Assembly (NCBI GenBank): GCA_963682175.1
Contig: OY821791.1
Span: 18,318,542-18,382,541 of the forward strand
Reading direction: 5' to 3'
DNA length: 64,000 nucleotides
Origin: Triglochin maritima
Taxonomy: Eukaryota > Streptophyta > Magnoliopsida > Alismatales > Juncaginaceae
The notes under the pieces were generated by a model. The model had not been told where the DNA came from and made no database searches. It worked only from the letters and a program-made list of their open reading frames with translations. Of this stretch, positions 42,493 through 55,103 are shown piece after piece. The translations under genes were made by a program, and so were the position numbers. Position 1 is the stretch's first letter, and every line of letters begins with the position of its first letter.

Positions 42493-45400
42493 TTAGTGCC
42501 TCTGCCTGTTGTTGCCTCTGCCTTTTGTGTCCCAAGAGGCCGAATTCTCTCCTGCACTGCTCGACGAGGATTGTTGTCCATATTCGCCTGTCGCACCGTA
42601 TTCGCTGCTCGCAAACTCCCCGCTTGCCAATGCCACCATCTGAAGCTTTCGCATTTGCGAATGGTAGGAAACTGATTCGTTCTCAGAGCCTGAGGAGCTG
42701 AATGCGGAGCTCTGTCCAGGCTTGATTCCGTCGTTCAGATCGTCCAGAGACGAGTCTCCTTCCAGCGCACGAACTATCTACCCGGCAGAGCAAAACAGAA
42801 GAAAATTGAGTGTGTAATCTATAAATAATGTACCTTTTTGGCTCCACCAAATGACAAGGTCTATGATTTTGAAATTAACAAAATGAATCGCTTGTGTTTC
42901 TTTCTCTTGCATCAGATCGGTCCCCAACAAATATAAGGAAACACTAAATTAAGCTAAATTGGTATTTGATAGAGATGTTTTTCCTAAAAGTCCCACTTCA
43001 GATTTAGTTTTCTAACTAAAGAAGTTGGGACAATTCTAACCAAAAAGCCTTTGATTTAGTTGAAAATTTCATGTCAATGGCATACTTAGGAACCAATGTA
43101 AGATCCAAAATGATGAGAATGTCGAACCTGACTCATCTTGGGGCGTCTTCTCGCTGAATGACGGACACTCGCAGCTGCACAAGCAACCAACCGCGACATC
43201 TCTACAGGGCTATAATTGTTCCCAAGTCTCTCATCCACGAGCTCATCAAAGTTCCCATCCGTTAACGCCCTTGTTAGCAGTGGCCTTGCCTGAACAACAT
43301 ACTCACAGTTTAGAAAACTTTCCATGATTGTGAGAGTTCAATAAATCATTTGAAAGGAATTTGAATTTATGCTGACCCAGTCCACTAGGCTGTCTTCCAT
43401 CATCGTGTGGGTATTGTCGACCGGTCTCCGTCCAGTTATGAGTTCCAACAACATGATACCGAAAGAGAACACATCAGATTTTTCAGTCAATTTGCCACTC
43501 GATGCATATTCTGGAGCCAAGTACCTGAACATAAGAAAGGTCAGGATTCTAGGGACCTACAGTGGATCAACATTTTGGATATTTTGCTTCAAGTTTAGCT
43601 CACCCAAATGTTCCCATGACACGAGTTGATACATGTGTGTTGTTATCAGAGGAAAGCTTGGCTAGCCCGAAATCAGCAACCTGTGAAAAAGAGTTTGATG
43701 CATTTATCACTGTAGAATCTATATATGTGTTTGATTTCTTAGAAAAAGAAATATGTTTAGTAGAAAAATTGTAATTTAACATAGGGGAGTTTGAATTTCT
43801 TTCTGGTGATCAGATTATCCTTTATTTCATCCCTCGATTATAGTTTTACATGGAATACTCACATATTATAGTGAGATGACATTTTAATGCGTTATGAGAT
43901 TCTGATTCGCTCCCGGACGATAAGTGCATGCACCACTTACCATGGATTCAAAATTGAAGTCCAGAAGAATATTTGCCGCCTTGATATCACGGTGAATGAT
44001 GCGCGGGTGACCTTGATGTGAACAAACCACATTAGAATTAAACAAATCAGTGACATAGTTTTGAAAAAGAAAACCACATTAAGCTTCAATTCAGATTGAA
44101 AAGGAAATGCTTACAATCTTCATGCAAGTAAGCAAGTCCTTTGGCTGATCCAAGTGCAATCTTGAGCCTTGTGGGAAAATCCATTATCGGACGATCACTT
44201 CCTGCAGCATATTAACCATAATCAATTGAGACATATTATCTACTCAGCTTTGATTCTTGAGACATTCTTTTTGGTGAAAAAAATTATATGTTAAAAATCC
44301 TGTCAGCAGATGTGGTAGTATGGTTTCTCTTTTTTTTATCCACTGATTGCTGAGCGACAATGCATCTAATATTTTTATAAACCTTGATCTATGATAATGA
44401 CTATATTTTTGACGTGCTCAAGTCACATATCGAGTTCTATGGTTATGATTTTCCATTATAATGAAAAAACTTGACCTAATTTGACCATCATATAAATGTA
44501 AAAATAGTCAGAGGTGGATAGAAAAGATTCTTCATTTTCAAAAAGTCACATATTTAGATCAAAACAAAACAAAACAAAACAAAACACACACACTTGATAT
44601 AAATTTGTATGTACATACCATGAAGATGGAACTCAAGATTGTTGTTAGACACGAACTCATAAACAAGCATCCTTTGCCCACCAGCAATGCAGTACCCAAC
44701 CAGCGACACAAGATGCCGATGATGCACTCTACTAATAATCTCAACCTCAGCCTGGAACTCCCTCTCACCCTGCCCACTCCCACTCTTCAGCGACTTCACC
44801 GCAATCTCCTTTCCATTGGGCAAGACACCCTTGTGGACGTACCCGAACCCACCTTGCCCCAGAAGGTTCACCTTCGAGAATCCGTTGGTGGCCGTCGCTA
44901 GCTCATCGTACGTGAACGTGCTCTTGTTGAAACCCAAGGCGAGGTTCGGGGATGGCGGAGGGAGAGGCGGTGCGTGCGGGCCGGAGTAGGCAGAGCTCAT
45001 GTCGCTGCTTGTCATCATTGGGGGTGGCGGTGGTGCATGCCATCCTGGGGGTGCTTGTACCTGATCATGTTAGTTAAGTTAGTTGACGAACATGTCTTGT
45101 AGATGTTCAACGGATACGTTACTTGATTAAGTTAGCCTCACTAAATAAGTTATTTGCGACTTAAAGTTTGGATGGCACCTTCACCATGTGGTCCATCGAT
45201 GGTGGGGCTTGTCCCCATGATTGGGGTGGTCCGTTGCTGTAGTAATCAATACCTCCAACTGCATGTGTAGAACACAAATTCTAGTAAGAGGTAAATTTTT
45301 AAACATCTTATTAGAAGCACTTGATTGAGACAACGAATTCAATTTTATTTCACAAGCTCAGTCTACTTATTGTTCACAACTACTGCGGTACTCTTCAATT

Positions 45401-46994
45401 TTGAATGTTTTGTCAAATTAAAGGATAGCATCTTGTTGCAAGTACATATATTTAAAAAAAATCAAAATATATACAAATCCTTATTGTACCAAAATTGTAG
45501 TACAAACGCAATAATAATTTTCCCCTACAATGCAATCTCAAAATTCTAAAGAAGATACCGCCAAATTCATCATATGTATTTAGCTTATAATTTCGCAATA
45601 GTTACATCTAACATTATTTCCATAACCTAAGATAATAAAAACATAAAAAAATATTATGAAAGATATTCGTCTACCAAACTGTGAGGGTATAAAATATAAA
45701 TGTGATCAAAGATATAGATATAAATGAACCCTCCATTTGATTACGGATAGATTCTATATCTATGGATGAAACACCTTTGTTCATGTGATGACCATTCCGT
45801 GAGGGATCCGTGTAATAATTCAAAGTCTCATGGTGGTTCCTCTTCTTCTTCTTGTTGCAGCAGAGGAACACAATGGCCATCAAGATAAGGAAAACCCCCA
45901 CTCCGGCTGTCACTCCGAGCACAAGTGGCACGTTCACGTCCGACCCGTTCCTTGCGGGCGGTCCTGAGCCCTCCCTTGACTCCGATTGTGGTGGCGACAA
46001 GGCTCCTGAATGTGTCGGGGTTCTGAGCAGTGACGGTGCCAGAAAGTTAAGTAAAAAAAAAAAAACTTTGATAAACAAAATATTAAATAAAATCAAAACT
46101 TAGAGAAACAGATAGTGGCATACAACATTTTGTAAATATATAGCTTGCACACACACAAATGTGTCTATTAAAAACGTTTCTCACCACAAGTCATAATGTT
46201 GAACTAAACTCATGTATCTAATGGTTTAATTTAGGGGGAAATGTCATTTGTACCCTCCAAATCACAACTTCACTGATAGCACGGTTATATGCCAGCTTCA
46301 TGAGAATGACCAAAATGTTAGGTGAATTTGACTTGCATGTCCCAATGTATAACTATCTTGCAATTATGTGCGTGTGCGTCATGTTATTTGGTTATGTATT
46401 AAGGTACATTAACATATATTTTTTCAATTTGTTATTTCACGATTGTCACTGAACACTCGACGGTGAAAAGCAAATATATGTGGGTAAACCGTTTTCTACT
46501 TTGGGTTATGTAATAAGGTACATTAATATAATTTTTTCCATATATATCTCTGAAAACATACGAGGCTCTTTAAATTTCTAGTAGTCGGATATTGCCTTGG
46601 CTTACCTGTGCCTTGGTGGAGGTGGTGGGGAAGGGGTGGCTTGTTGATCTGTAGGTGGTGGTGGTGAGGACGAGGATCCATCATCGTCATCCGATGGAGG
46701 TGGAGGTGAAGGTGGTGGGTTTGACGATGGTGGCGATTTGGTAGTAGGAGGTGGTGATGGCGGGGTAGAGTCATGATCAGAGGGTGGGGGTGCATCTCGG
46801 GTTGGTGGAGGTGGGGATTTGGCCGGAGGTGGGGGAGAAGGGTTGGGTGGTGGAGTAGATGAGCTTGAATCATCCGGTGGAGGCACCGATGATGATGAGA
46901 AATTGTTTGACGGGGGTGTAGTTGGAGTTGGTGGGGATGGTGGAGATGTGTCGTCCGTATCCGGCGGCGGAGCGGAATCCGGAGACGAAGCCAT
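42493..46994 (-). CDS. proline-rich extensin-like receptor kinase (PERK)
   Basis: Ten exons on the minus strand join in frame to 662 aa: 46994-46606, 46022-45775, 45258-45179, 45060-44619, 44201-44115, 44011-43941, 43680-43604, 43524-43377, 43289-43128 and 42777-42493. Residues 1-155 are rich in Pro and Ser, a predicted cell-wall-facing domain. A membrane span covers about 161-185 ([20 protein letters not shown]), followed by a basic CCNKKKKR stop-transfer. The kinase domain (about 300-575) has LGQGGFGYV (307-315), AVK Lys328, HRD (422-424), DFG (442-444) and a GYLAPEY activation segment. [12 protein letters not shown] spans the last junction, as in Arabidopsis PERK1 (652 aa). As in other PERKs, no clear signal peptide is seen. 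All catalytic residues are present. The likely role is cell-wall sensing at the plasma membrane. Confidence 0.93.
44561..44585. repeat. AAAAC microsatellite in PERK intron 4
   Basis: Five tandem AAAAC units followed by a short CA run. It is about 35 bp from the 5' splice site of intron 4. Confidence 0.85.
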
Positions 46995-48689
46995 TGGTTG
47001 GTAGGAGTAGGAGCTCCGGGGAGCTCAGTCCTAGTGCAACCTCCTACACATGACGAAATATTGTGCTCTCAAATATATAAATAACTACATGTCTACCAAA
47101 TCGCCTCAATTATATTCTCTCACTTGAAAACAAAAGAAAAAAGTTCTCTTTAAAATCACACTTTCACTTTCTCCTCTTAAGGAATATCATATTTAGAGCA
47201 ATAACATAATTGTAATTATAATGCAACAAGAACACCACTACTTGATTATTCTTCTTTACTCTTTCTAAGAGCAACTTATTGTGAATTATATATTATTTGT
47301 CAAATTTCGCAAATAAGTTGGTACTCAAACTTTCAATATCCGATTTGACAATACCGAAAAGGTCAAATTTTGAATGATTAATGGCATAAAATTAATTTCC
47401 CTATAAAATAGATACTAGAGAAACTCGAGGTTTGTGCAATGGCATTTTAACATGTTAGGTTTGTGCAACTGGAGTTTGTAGATTCATGTGAGATGAAGTA
47501 AGAATTCTCGAAAAATCCACAAACGTACAAGTTTAGAGATTCATTTGCTAACATGTTACTTTTACGGATTAAGACGAATTATCCCACTCATGTTTAATCA
47601 CCCAAACATCGTCCCACAGTAACACATAGTATGATGAATTATACCACCGCCTACCTATATGTTACGTAAAATTCCATTTTCAACGTCACATTACATACCA
47701 AACCTACACCCAATCAAACATAATATTTCGCGCGTTCGCATATACACACTTGTAAGAGAGGAGACTGACCAACGCATTATACATTACCTCGAAGGGCGGA
47801 GGGTGGAGGGGGCGTCGTCGGAGATTGGGCGTAGGGAAGTATGCTCTCCTCAAGTCGTTCCAACAATCACCCCATGCATGAATGCCCTCCTCTGCCTCCT
47901 TGGATTATTTGTGGTTTGCTATTTTTAACTCGGTTCGTTGTGTCGTTGCATTCTCTCTACAACAACCTCTAGAATTGGAATCATAACAGAAGGCCAACCA
48001 AATCCCCACCAAACACGTACGTTTTGCTTCTTTCAATCCTATTCGTGGCCGACTTGCTTATTTTGGGGGCTCTTTTGCTTATCCCCCACCGTTCAATTAG
48101 AAACAAGGTTTATATCCAGTTTTTTGTAGCTAGATTTTTGTTCCAATAGAACTGTGAGAATCTCAATAGGACTTTTTAGGGGTGTAAATGGGGGCAGAGT
48201 AAAAATTTAACAATCGCTACCAGTCCTTCGTAATGGTGGATTAGGCGCAGGGTGAGTTAAGATTTTAGATTTTTTATTTTCAGAAAAAAGAAATCATATT
48301 TGTACTGTTAAATAATCTCTATTTGAACACAATTTGTCAATTTGTCCAACTCTCCAATGGGTCACCAACATTTACAACAAAAGCATTGAAAAACAATTTT
48401 GTAAGAATCTCAATGAAAATGCAAAATAAGTGAAATCTCAAGACCTAATATGGCTGACATTAATACAGGTTGCTCACTACATGAAGCAAATATGGTTAGT
48501 CCAAAGTTGTGGAAAAAATTATTTTTTATATTAATCACCCGATCAGATGATAAAACCATTAAATTGTACAACATTCAACAAAATAACTTTTCCCTCTTGA
48601 TAGCCGAGATTGAACATGTTGGATTTGTTTACAGTACAATAGTGCACTAGAAAGTAGTCACACATCCAAAGGATGCGGAGGAGGATGTG
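46995..48689. other. PERK upstream region
   Basis: This AT-rich region holds the PERK promoter on the minus strand. A hAT-like end (TAGGGGTGTAAATGGGGGC, about 48178-48196) is seen without a partner. Small ORFs at 47659-48129 and 48450-48650 have no recognisable domain. No further gene is supported. Confidence 0.5.
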
Positions 48690-49531
48690 GTATTAGCACG
48701 AGTCCTGACTGGGGTCGATATATAGCTACACATTATAGTTACCGAAATAACAAAGATATCTTTGTTCACTCAAACTAAACATGATCAATTTAGTGATGTA
48801 AATGCATCACTTGTGTCAATCCCTTGTCTCATGATATTAATAATATTATACAAAGTAGAAATGTGTCACCTTTGTATTTTATATTCATTTCTTGATCTTT
48901 TAAGTTAATTATAACAATGTAACTTAACTCAAGTTACAATGTGCACATTATAATTTTGCTTTATCAAGGAGTCCACTAATATCATCACTCAAGCTAAGAG
49001 AGACAATAGTAATCTTTTGACTAACTATTTTTTCCAGCACAAGTCATGTTCAACCAACTATTGTCTTTATCACTATACTCATTGATAGCTTTTAACAATA
49101 ATCAAATTAAATATTCCTTATGTGAAAAGATATAAGTCTCACATCTTAGGATTCAAGACACAATTCTAACATTAATGACACTTAAACACAATTCCATAAT
49201 GTTTCACTTGTTAGGTCTATTCAATATATAAAAGTAATCATTTTCCTCTTTTATATACTCACATCGTCAAATATTTGTAGAGCTACAATAATCGATGACC
49301 AACACGATAATCTTATCTCGGTGATTAATGTTCCATATCAATTACCATGATTGTGAATAACTTTTGATTTATGTATATTATTATCTTTTCGAACTCTACG
49401 GTTAAGGACCAAGAACCTCTTCTTTAACTCTTCTAAAAGAGGAATACAATAATCAATGAACAAAATGTTTGCACATTCAATTCATAATAATTGACATATA
49501 AAAGTAAAACTTTTAGAACACATTCCCTTCA
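48690..49531 (-). repeat. truncated 3' LTR, copia family B
   Basis: Read on the minus strand it starts TGAAGGGAATGTGTTC at 49531. It matches the first 0.85 kb of the solo LTRs at 4487 and 8314 and stops near 48690. It directly follows the copia coding remnant. Confidence 0.75.
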
Positions 49532-49546
49532 ATCTCCCACTTGTTA

Positions 49547-51860
49547 TTAAAGTTTTCTTTCACGTACATTCTCAATGTATAAAACAATAATAACTAGGGT
49601 AACCCTCTCAAATAACTCATCAAGCCACTCAACATGGTTCCTCAGACCCATGGACTCGAAATGCATTTCGCTTTTGGCTTGAGATAAGATTTTGGGGAAT
49701 GGATCAGTTGTGTTGTTGTTTGTGTCCACCCATAATAAATTTATTTTGCCATCATCGATGAAGTTACGTGTGACAAAGTACTTGTGATCCATGTACTTCA
49801 CTTTATGATGTGATTTAGGATCCTTGATTTGCGAGATAGATGCACTATTATCGCAAAATAGCTCTATGGGTCCCTCGCTGAAGGGAACTACTCCAAGCTC
49901 TTCAAGGAATTTCTTGATTAACACTCCTTCTTTGCTCGCTTCAGTGATAGCCATAACTTCGGAAGCGGTGGTTGAGTCGGCCGTAGTGGTTTTGCTTCAA
50001 ACTACGCCAACTCACGGCTCCACCATTCAGAAGGAAGACATATCCTGATTGCGACCTCCTTTCGTCAGGATCACTCATGAAACTCGCATCCGAATAGCCC
50101 TCGACTATTAGCTCCCTTTGCCATCCATAAACAAGAAACTTATCTTTGGTCCGATTAAGGTACCTCAGAATATTCTTGACTGCAGTCCAATGCTGAGGAC
50201 CTGCGTTGGATTGGTGACGACTTGTCACTCTTAGAGCATACGAGACATCGGGTCTTGTGTAAGTCGTGGCGTACATGATTGATCCTATTGCCGAAGCATA
50301 AAGAATATCTTTCATGTACTCCATGTCTTTACATTATTCAGCACGTTGAGACTTCTTGAGTTGCACACCCACACTCATTGGCACATTGTTCTTTTTAGAG
50401 TTGTTCATGGTGAACCTTTCCAAGACCTTGTCAATGTATGTACGCTGACTTAGGCCAATGAGTCTTCAGGATCTATCTCTATATATCTTGATTCCCAAGA
50501 TGTATTGAGCCTCATCCATGTCTTTCATTGAAAATACAGATTTCAATGAACTTCTCATTTGCTTAAACAAATGTATATGATTTCTCATGAGGAGTATATC
50601 ATCGACATATAAGATCAAGAACACTATGTGGCTCCCACTAACCTTCTTGTATATACAAGACTCTTCCTTACTTTGGACGAAGTGAATCTTTTTGACTTCT
50701 TCGTCAAAGCGTTTGTTCCAACTCCTTGATGCTTGCTTCAATCCATAAATGGATCTTTGAAGCTTGCATACATTCTCGCTATTCTTTGGATTTTCAAAAT
50801 CTTGAGGTTGTACTATGTACACATCCTCCTCCAAGTTCCCATTAAGGAATGCCGTTTTGACATCCATTTGCCATATTTCATAATCATGAAATGTGGCAAT
50901 AACGAGCATAATCCGAATAGATTTGAACATGGCAACCGGTGAAAAAGTTTCATCATAGTCAGTTCCTTGAACTTGAGTGAAACTTTTTGCTACCATGTTC
51001 ATCTTCCTCTTGAAAACCCATTTATTTTGAATGACTTTCTTCCTTGAGGAAGGTCAACCAAGTTCCACACTTGATTATTATACATGGATTCTATTTTGGA
51101 TTCCATGGCTTTAAACCATAGTTTGGAGTCCTCTCTTTCCATTGCTTCCTTAAAGGTCGAGGGATCATCGGTGCCTAGCACCATGATCTCATGAAGTCCA
51201 AAATACATATCGAGTTTCTTCCTTTCCCTCATAGACCTTCTAAGTTCTTTTGGTTCTACGTGTACTTCTTGAAATTCTTCCATAATTTCTTGCGGGATTG
51301 GCTCATGTTCGATTCTCGAACGTACACTTGGTGGGGATGATTGGGGTTCTCTCATAATTGCTTGCGAGTGTCTTTCGCTCACACTCCACTAACCAAAGGA
51401 ACCACGGTTGAGCCTTCATGATCTTGAATATCATCATTCATATCATGATCTTGTAGAATATCTTGAGTTTCTTAAAGCACAATCCCACTCCCACTACATT
51501 TTATTCTTTCCAGAAATTCTTTTTCCAAGAATATGACATCCCTCTCGACAATCACTCGATTGGAGGTTTTATGCCAAAAGTAGTATCCTCTTGTTTCATG
51601 AGGATAACCTATAAAGAAATGTTTATCCAGTTTTGGTTGAAGTTTGGTCGGCATCAATCTCTTGACGTAGGCCTCACAACCTCAAATCTTGAGAAAATTG
51701 AGCTTAGATGTTTTACCACTCCACAGCTCATAAGGCGTTTTCTCCACGGATTTGGATAAAACATTATTTAGTGTGTAAGCCGCAACTTCTAGTGCATAAC
51801 TCCAAAAGTAAAGCGGTAATTGGTGTAACTATCCACTTCTAGGATCTCAAAGGTTTTGGC
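49547..51860 (-). pseudogene. copia (Ty1) pol remnant: integrase C terminus, reverse transcriptase, RNase H
   Basis: Reading the minus strand from 51860, the integrase C-terminal region comes first (PYELWSGKTSKLNF and GYPHETRGYYFW, 51657-51472), then a linker. The reverse transcriptase follows, with MDVKTAFLNGNLEEDVY and the YVDDILL active site (51002-50466). Then come the connection region (GSIMYATTYTRPDVSYALRV) and RNase H (FCDNSASISQIKDPKSHHK) near 49840. Stops and frameshifts separate the parts. The gag, protease and integrase core are missing; the copy is cut at 51863 by a CACTA-like end. Confidence 0.85.
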
Positions 51861-51863
51861 ATT

Positions 51864-52136
51864 CACTATAGCAGCACCGGGTTTCACCGACGGTAGCTAT
51901 CCATTGGTGTATGTCCTAAGCTGTCAGTGTAGGTCAACATCGACGGATATACCTATGTTGGTGTTTAGTTACGCCAACGAATGTTTTGACGGATAAATGT
52001 CGTCAGTGTTAATTTTGGTGTGAAATTTCCCGTCAAATATTTTTCGCCTTGTTTCGTCGGAGCAAAGAACACTGACGGGGAATCATCGATGGTTAGCCAT
52101 CAGTGATCTACATAGAGATACGTATTCGTCGATGAT
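51864..52136. mobile_element. CACTA (En/Spm) transposon end, truncated
   Basis: CACTATAGCAGCACCGG opens a stretch with subterminal repeats of the ACCGACGG, CCGTCA and GTCAGTG type on both strands, the pattern of CACTA termini. An Athila-type LTR cuts it at 52137. The other end is not in the window. Confidence 0.5.
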
Positions 52137-52874
52137 TGATTGACATCATATCATGCATATATTCGTGTCTTATATCCTCTATTTTGAACATAAGCAATGC
52201 TACGTAACGAGTTTTATGTTTAAGTTTCAGGAATAAACATGATTGAGAAGAAGAGACACAAAAAGGACCTAAACGCAAGAAAAATGATTGAATTGTGAGA
52301 CTTATGGACTGATATGCAAGAGGGAAGGACCCAGATATAAACCAAAAGGACCAATAGTCAAATCGAGAAACTTCACACTATCATGAGGAGTATTTTGGCA
52401 ATTAGATCCAGGTCTAAGCTCCAACAACCAATTCGGGTGCACCAAACATGAAGAAATCGATCCACAAAAGTCTCCACCAAAGCACAACCTAATCAACCCA
52501 ATCCAGATCGCTGATTGGCGGTCGGATCTTCTCTGGATCCGATTTTGTATGTGTTTAGTCCTATACCGGGGGATTGTCGCCTGTTACCTTTTTCTTTGAC
52601 TATAAATAGAACTCTTCCTCATCCTTTGTATTTACCCATTGCTTGGTGGCATTCTCTCTACTTAGAGTAAGCCTTGGAGCAAAACCTAAGTGGAGAAGAA
52701 TGCTACTTGTAATGTGAATCATGTAAATAAAATAATTTTTTAGTTTGTTTTAATGTTGCACTCTTTTAATTCTTGCATGTTTTGCTTAATTTTGTTTTGT
52801 CTTAGTAGAAGTAATTAGAATGTTTTCTTTCTTAATGTAGTTTGTAGTTTAATGAGTAGTGAGTAGTTTCATCT
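52137..52874 (+). repeat. partial LTR, family A (fifth copy)
   Basis: It starts TGATTGACATCATATCATGC. It carries the diverged palindrome AGATCGCTGATTGGCGGTCG near 52506 and a TATA box near 52603, and is interrupted at 52875 by a hAT element inside GAGTAGTTTCATC. The remainder is not seen. Confidence 0.7.
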
Positions 52875-54067
52875 AGGGGTGAGCTTCGGTCCAGGACCGG
52901 ACCGAACCGGACCGGACCGAAACCCGAACTCCCAAAATTCTCGGACCGAAGACCGGACCGAATTCGGTCCGGTCCAAAACCGGACCGAACCTGTTTGGAC
53001 CGAATCTATTTTGACATGTTTTTTGGGCTTGATTTAACCTGATTTTTATACAACAGTAAAATTAACAGTAAAAGCAGACCAATTCAGAACACAATTAACA
53101 GTAAAAATCAGACCACAAATAACAGTAAAAATTACACAAATTAGAAACCAAAAACAAATTCCAAATCAGCAGATATCAGAATTCAAATATAGCACAATTC
53201 AGAAAGGAAATACAACACAATTCAGCAACAATAACAAACTAAACCAGAAATTCAAAGCATCACAAGTTCACAACTAACAAGTTCATAATTTAAAGACAAA
53301 CAATCCTAAACATTTGAAATCATAAGGAGCTGAAGATCAGCAACACTAATCCACGCAAATGAGCTCATCTATATCGTCGTCAGGAGCTAGTTTCTCCAAA
53401 TCTGATAATTTTAAGATCAAGACAAAATCAATTAGATAATATTATAACATGTAAATATACATTGCATTCACATTGCTATATCAAAAATACCTTTCTCCAG
53501 CACTTCCAACTCTTCTAGGATCTCCTCAACGTCCACTTTTGCCTTATTTTTGGTTCGAAGCCAATCTTGCGTGCAAATGAGTGATTGTACCATCTTCAAT
53601 CAAATATTCAAGGAAAAAATGTTAGAAACGGTACAAGACAATGAAATCTGAATTGCTTAAAAACTTGTTTAACTAAATACCTTAGGCGTCAACGAACTCC
53701 TAAATTTATCCAAATGACGATCACCTGTGCTAAAGGCAGACTCAGATGCAACAGTAGACATTGGAAGAGCTAATACGTCACGAGCTAAACATGAAACAAT
53801 GGGGTACTTGTGCTCATTCAACTTCCACCATTGTAGCTGATGCATTGCATACATTGCATCATATGTCTTTCATTAGAGTGTTTTATATAAATAAATGCTA
53901 CTAAGGTATTGTTTTGAGCAATTGTGCAGAATTCAGGAGTTACAATGCAATTTACCAATATTCGAGCTAAAACGCGTGCAATGGACTTAGATGGATCACA
54001 AAGACCAATTAGATAGAGATTCAAGCTCAAGTTGAAGTCCAATTGATTGCATAAGAAGTCAGGGACT
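52875..54067 (-). mobile_element. hAT element, 3' part, truncated
   Basis: TAGGGGTGAGCTTCGGTCC is a hAT terminus followed by GGACCGGACCGAACC subterminal repeats, shared with the MITE at 13544. A minus-strand transposase C terminus lies inside (53669-54042). The 5' half is missing where the Athila-type LTR starts at 54068. Confidence 0.7.
53669..54042 (-). pseudogene. hAT transposase C-terminal fragment
   Basis: The segment 53854-53669 encodes a hAT dimerisation domain, with WWKLNEHKYPIVSCLARDVL and STVASESAFSTGDRHLDKFR. A preceding segment (54042-53818) in another frame is probably the region upstream of that domain. The catalytic core and BED finger are missing. Confidence 0.8.
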
Positions 54068-55079
54068 TGATCGCAAATTAGAAGGACTAAAAAGTTATTT
54101 TGGAGGAGTATTCAAGAAGAAATCAAATTCGGATCTCCAAAGATATGCAATAATTGATTTATACACGTGGAGGCCACCTACAACATACCAAAAACACACC
54201 CACAAAAGCACGAAGTCATCTGGACCATCCATGCGGCGGAATCGCCGCATGGGTTGCGATCCATGCCTCCTATTTTCGTCCAATTGTGTAGGAACACGTG
54301 GCCTTCCTGATGCATACTTAGGGTTTCTTGTATCGGCTATAAATAGCCCCGAAATATTGTGTAAGAGGAGCTTTTTGTATGACATTCTAAAGCAATAAAA
54401 TTCTGCCCTTTTATTTCTCCATTATCTTTGTCTTTTGTAAGCTTAGTTTTAGATTAATGTTTCATGTTCTTAATTCCAGTAGAATAATCTAGTTGTTCTT
54501 TACTCTTCTCTTAGAATAATTTGTTGCATGCTTAGAATAATTGTATTTGTTTTCGTAGATCGTAGTTTAGTATAATATTTCTTTCTTTTTGTTTTCATAG
54601 GCTCTCGATGATCTCCATGAACCCTTCTCCTCATCTTCTCCCCATGGGTTTCTAAAACCCTCCAAAGGGTGGGGGTGACGGATTTAGGGTTAGAGAAGAG
54701 AGATCATTTTTATTTTAATTTCTTGTTAGTGTTTTGATCATATGAGTTTTTGTTAAATCAATTATCATATGATGCTTAATATCTCACTTGATTTATAATA
54801 ATTTTCGTAATCTCTAATCTAACTTGAAGATTCATAACTCCCACCCCCTGGACTCTCATCCATAGTTATTTCTTCTTAATTTTTGTTCTTGTTGTTCTTG
54901 CTTTAGAAAGAAAAAAAAATATAAATCCAAAAATCTCAAACCAACACTATTTCTCTTTTGCTTTCCTTAATCAAAGAAAATCACAAAAATATAAGACTCT
55001 CTCCCTCCTTGTGTTCGACCCGTACTTGCCACCGCTTCAACGCGGCCGTGCACTTGCGGTATAAATAAAAATCTCAACA
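54068..55079 (+). repeat. 5' LTR of the Athila-type element
   Basis: The end at CTCAACA (55079) is fixed by the adjoining primer-binding site. The start TGATCGCAAATTAG is inferred from where hAT sequence stops. A palindrome (54231-54250) and a TATA box (54338-54345) are present. Confidence 0.55.
54231..54250. promoter_or_regulatory. palindrome upstream of the LTR TATA box
   Basis: ATGCGGCGGAATCGCCGCAT has perfect 8-bp arms around GAAT. It ends about 88 bp upstream of TATAAATA (54338-54345). Closely related dyads recur in the leader at 55243-55260 and 55275-55292. Confidence 0.7.
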
Positions 55080-55085
55080 AGTTTT

Positions 55086-55103
55086 TAGCGCCGTTGCCGG
55101 GGA
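55086..55103 (+). other. primer-binding site, tRNA-Asp type
   Basis: TAGCGCCGTTGCCGGGGA matches the complement of the plant tRNA-Asp 3' end with one mismatch (A for G at the second base). Confidence 0.8.

Noticed and set aside
44605..46103. Plus-strand ORFs across the PERK locus
   Set aside because: They are antisense to kinase and juxtamembrane exons and have no domain of their own.
48450..48650. 66-codon ORF upstream of PERK
   Set aside because: It shows no domain and lies between retroelement debris and promoter sequence.
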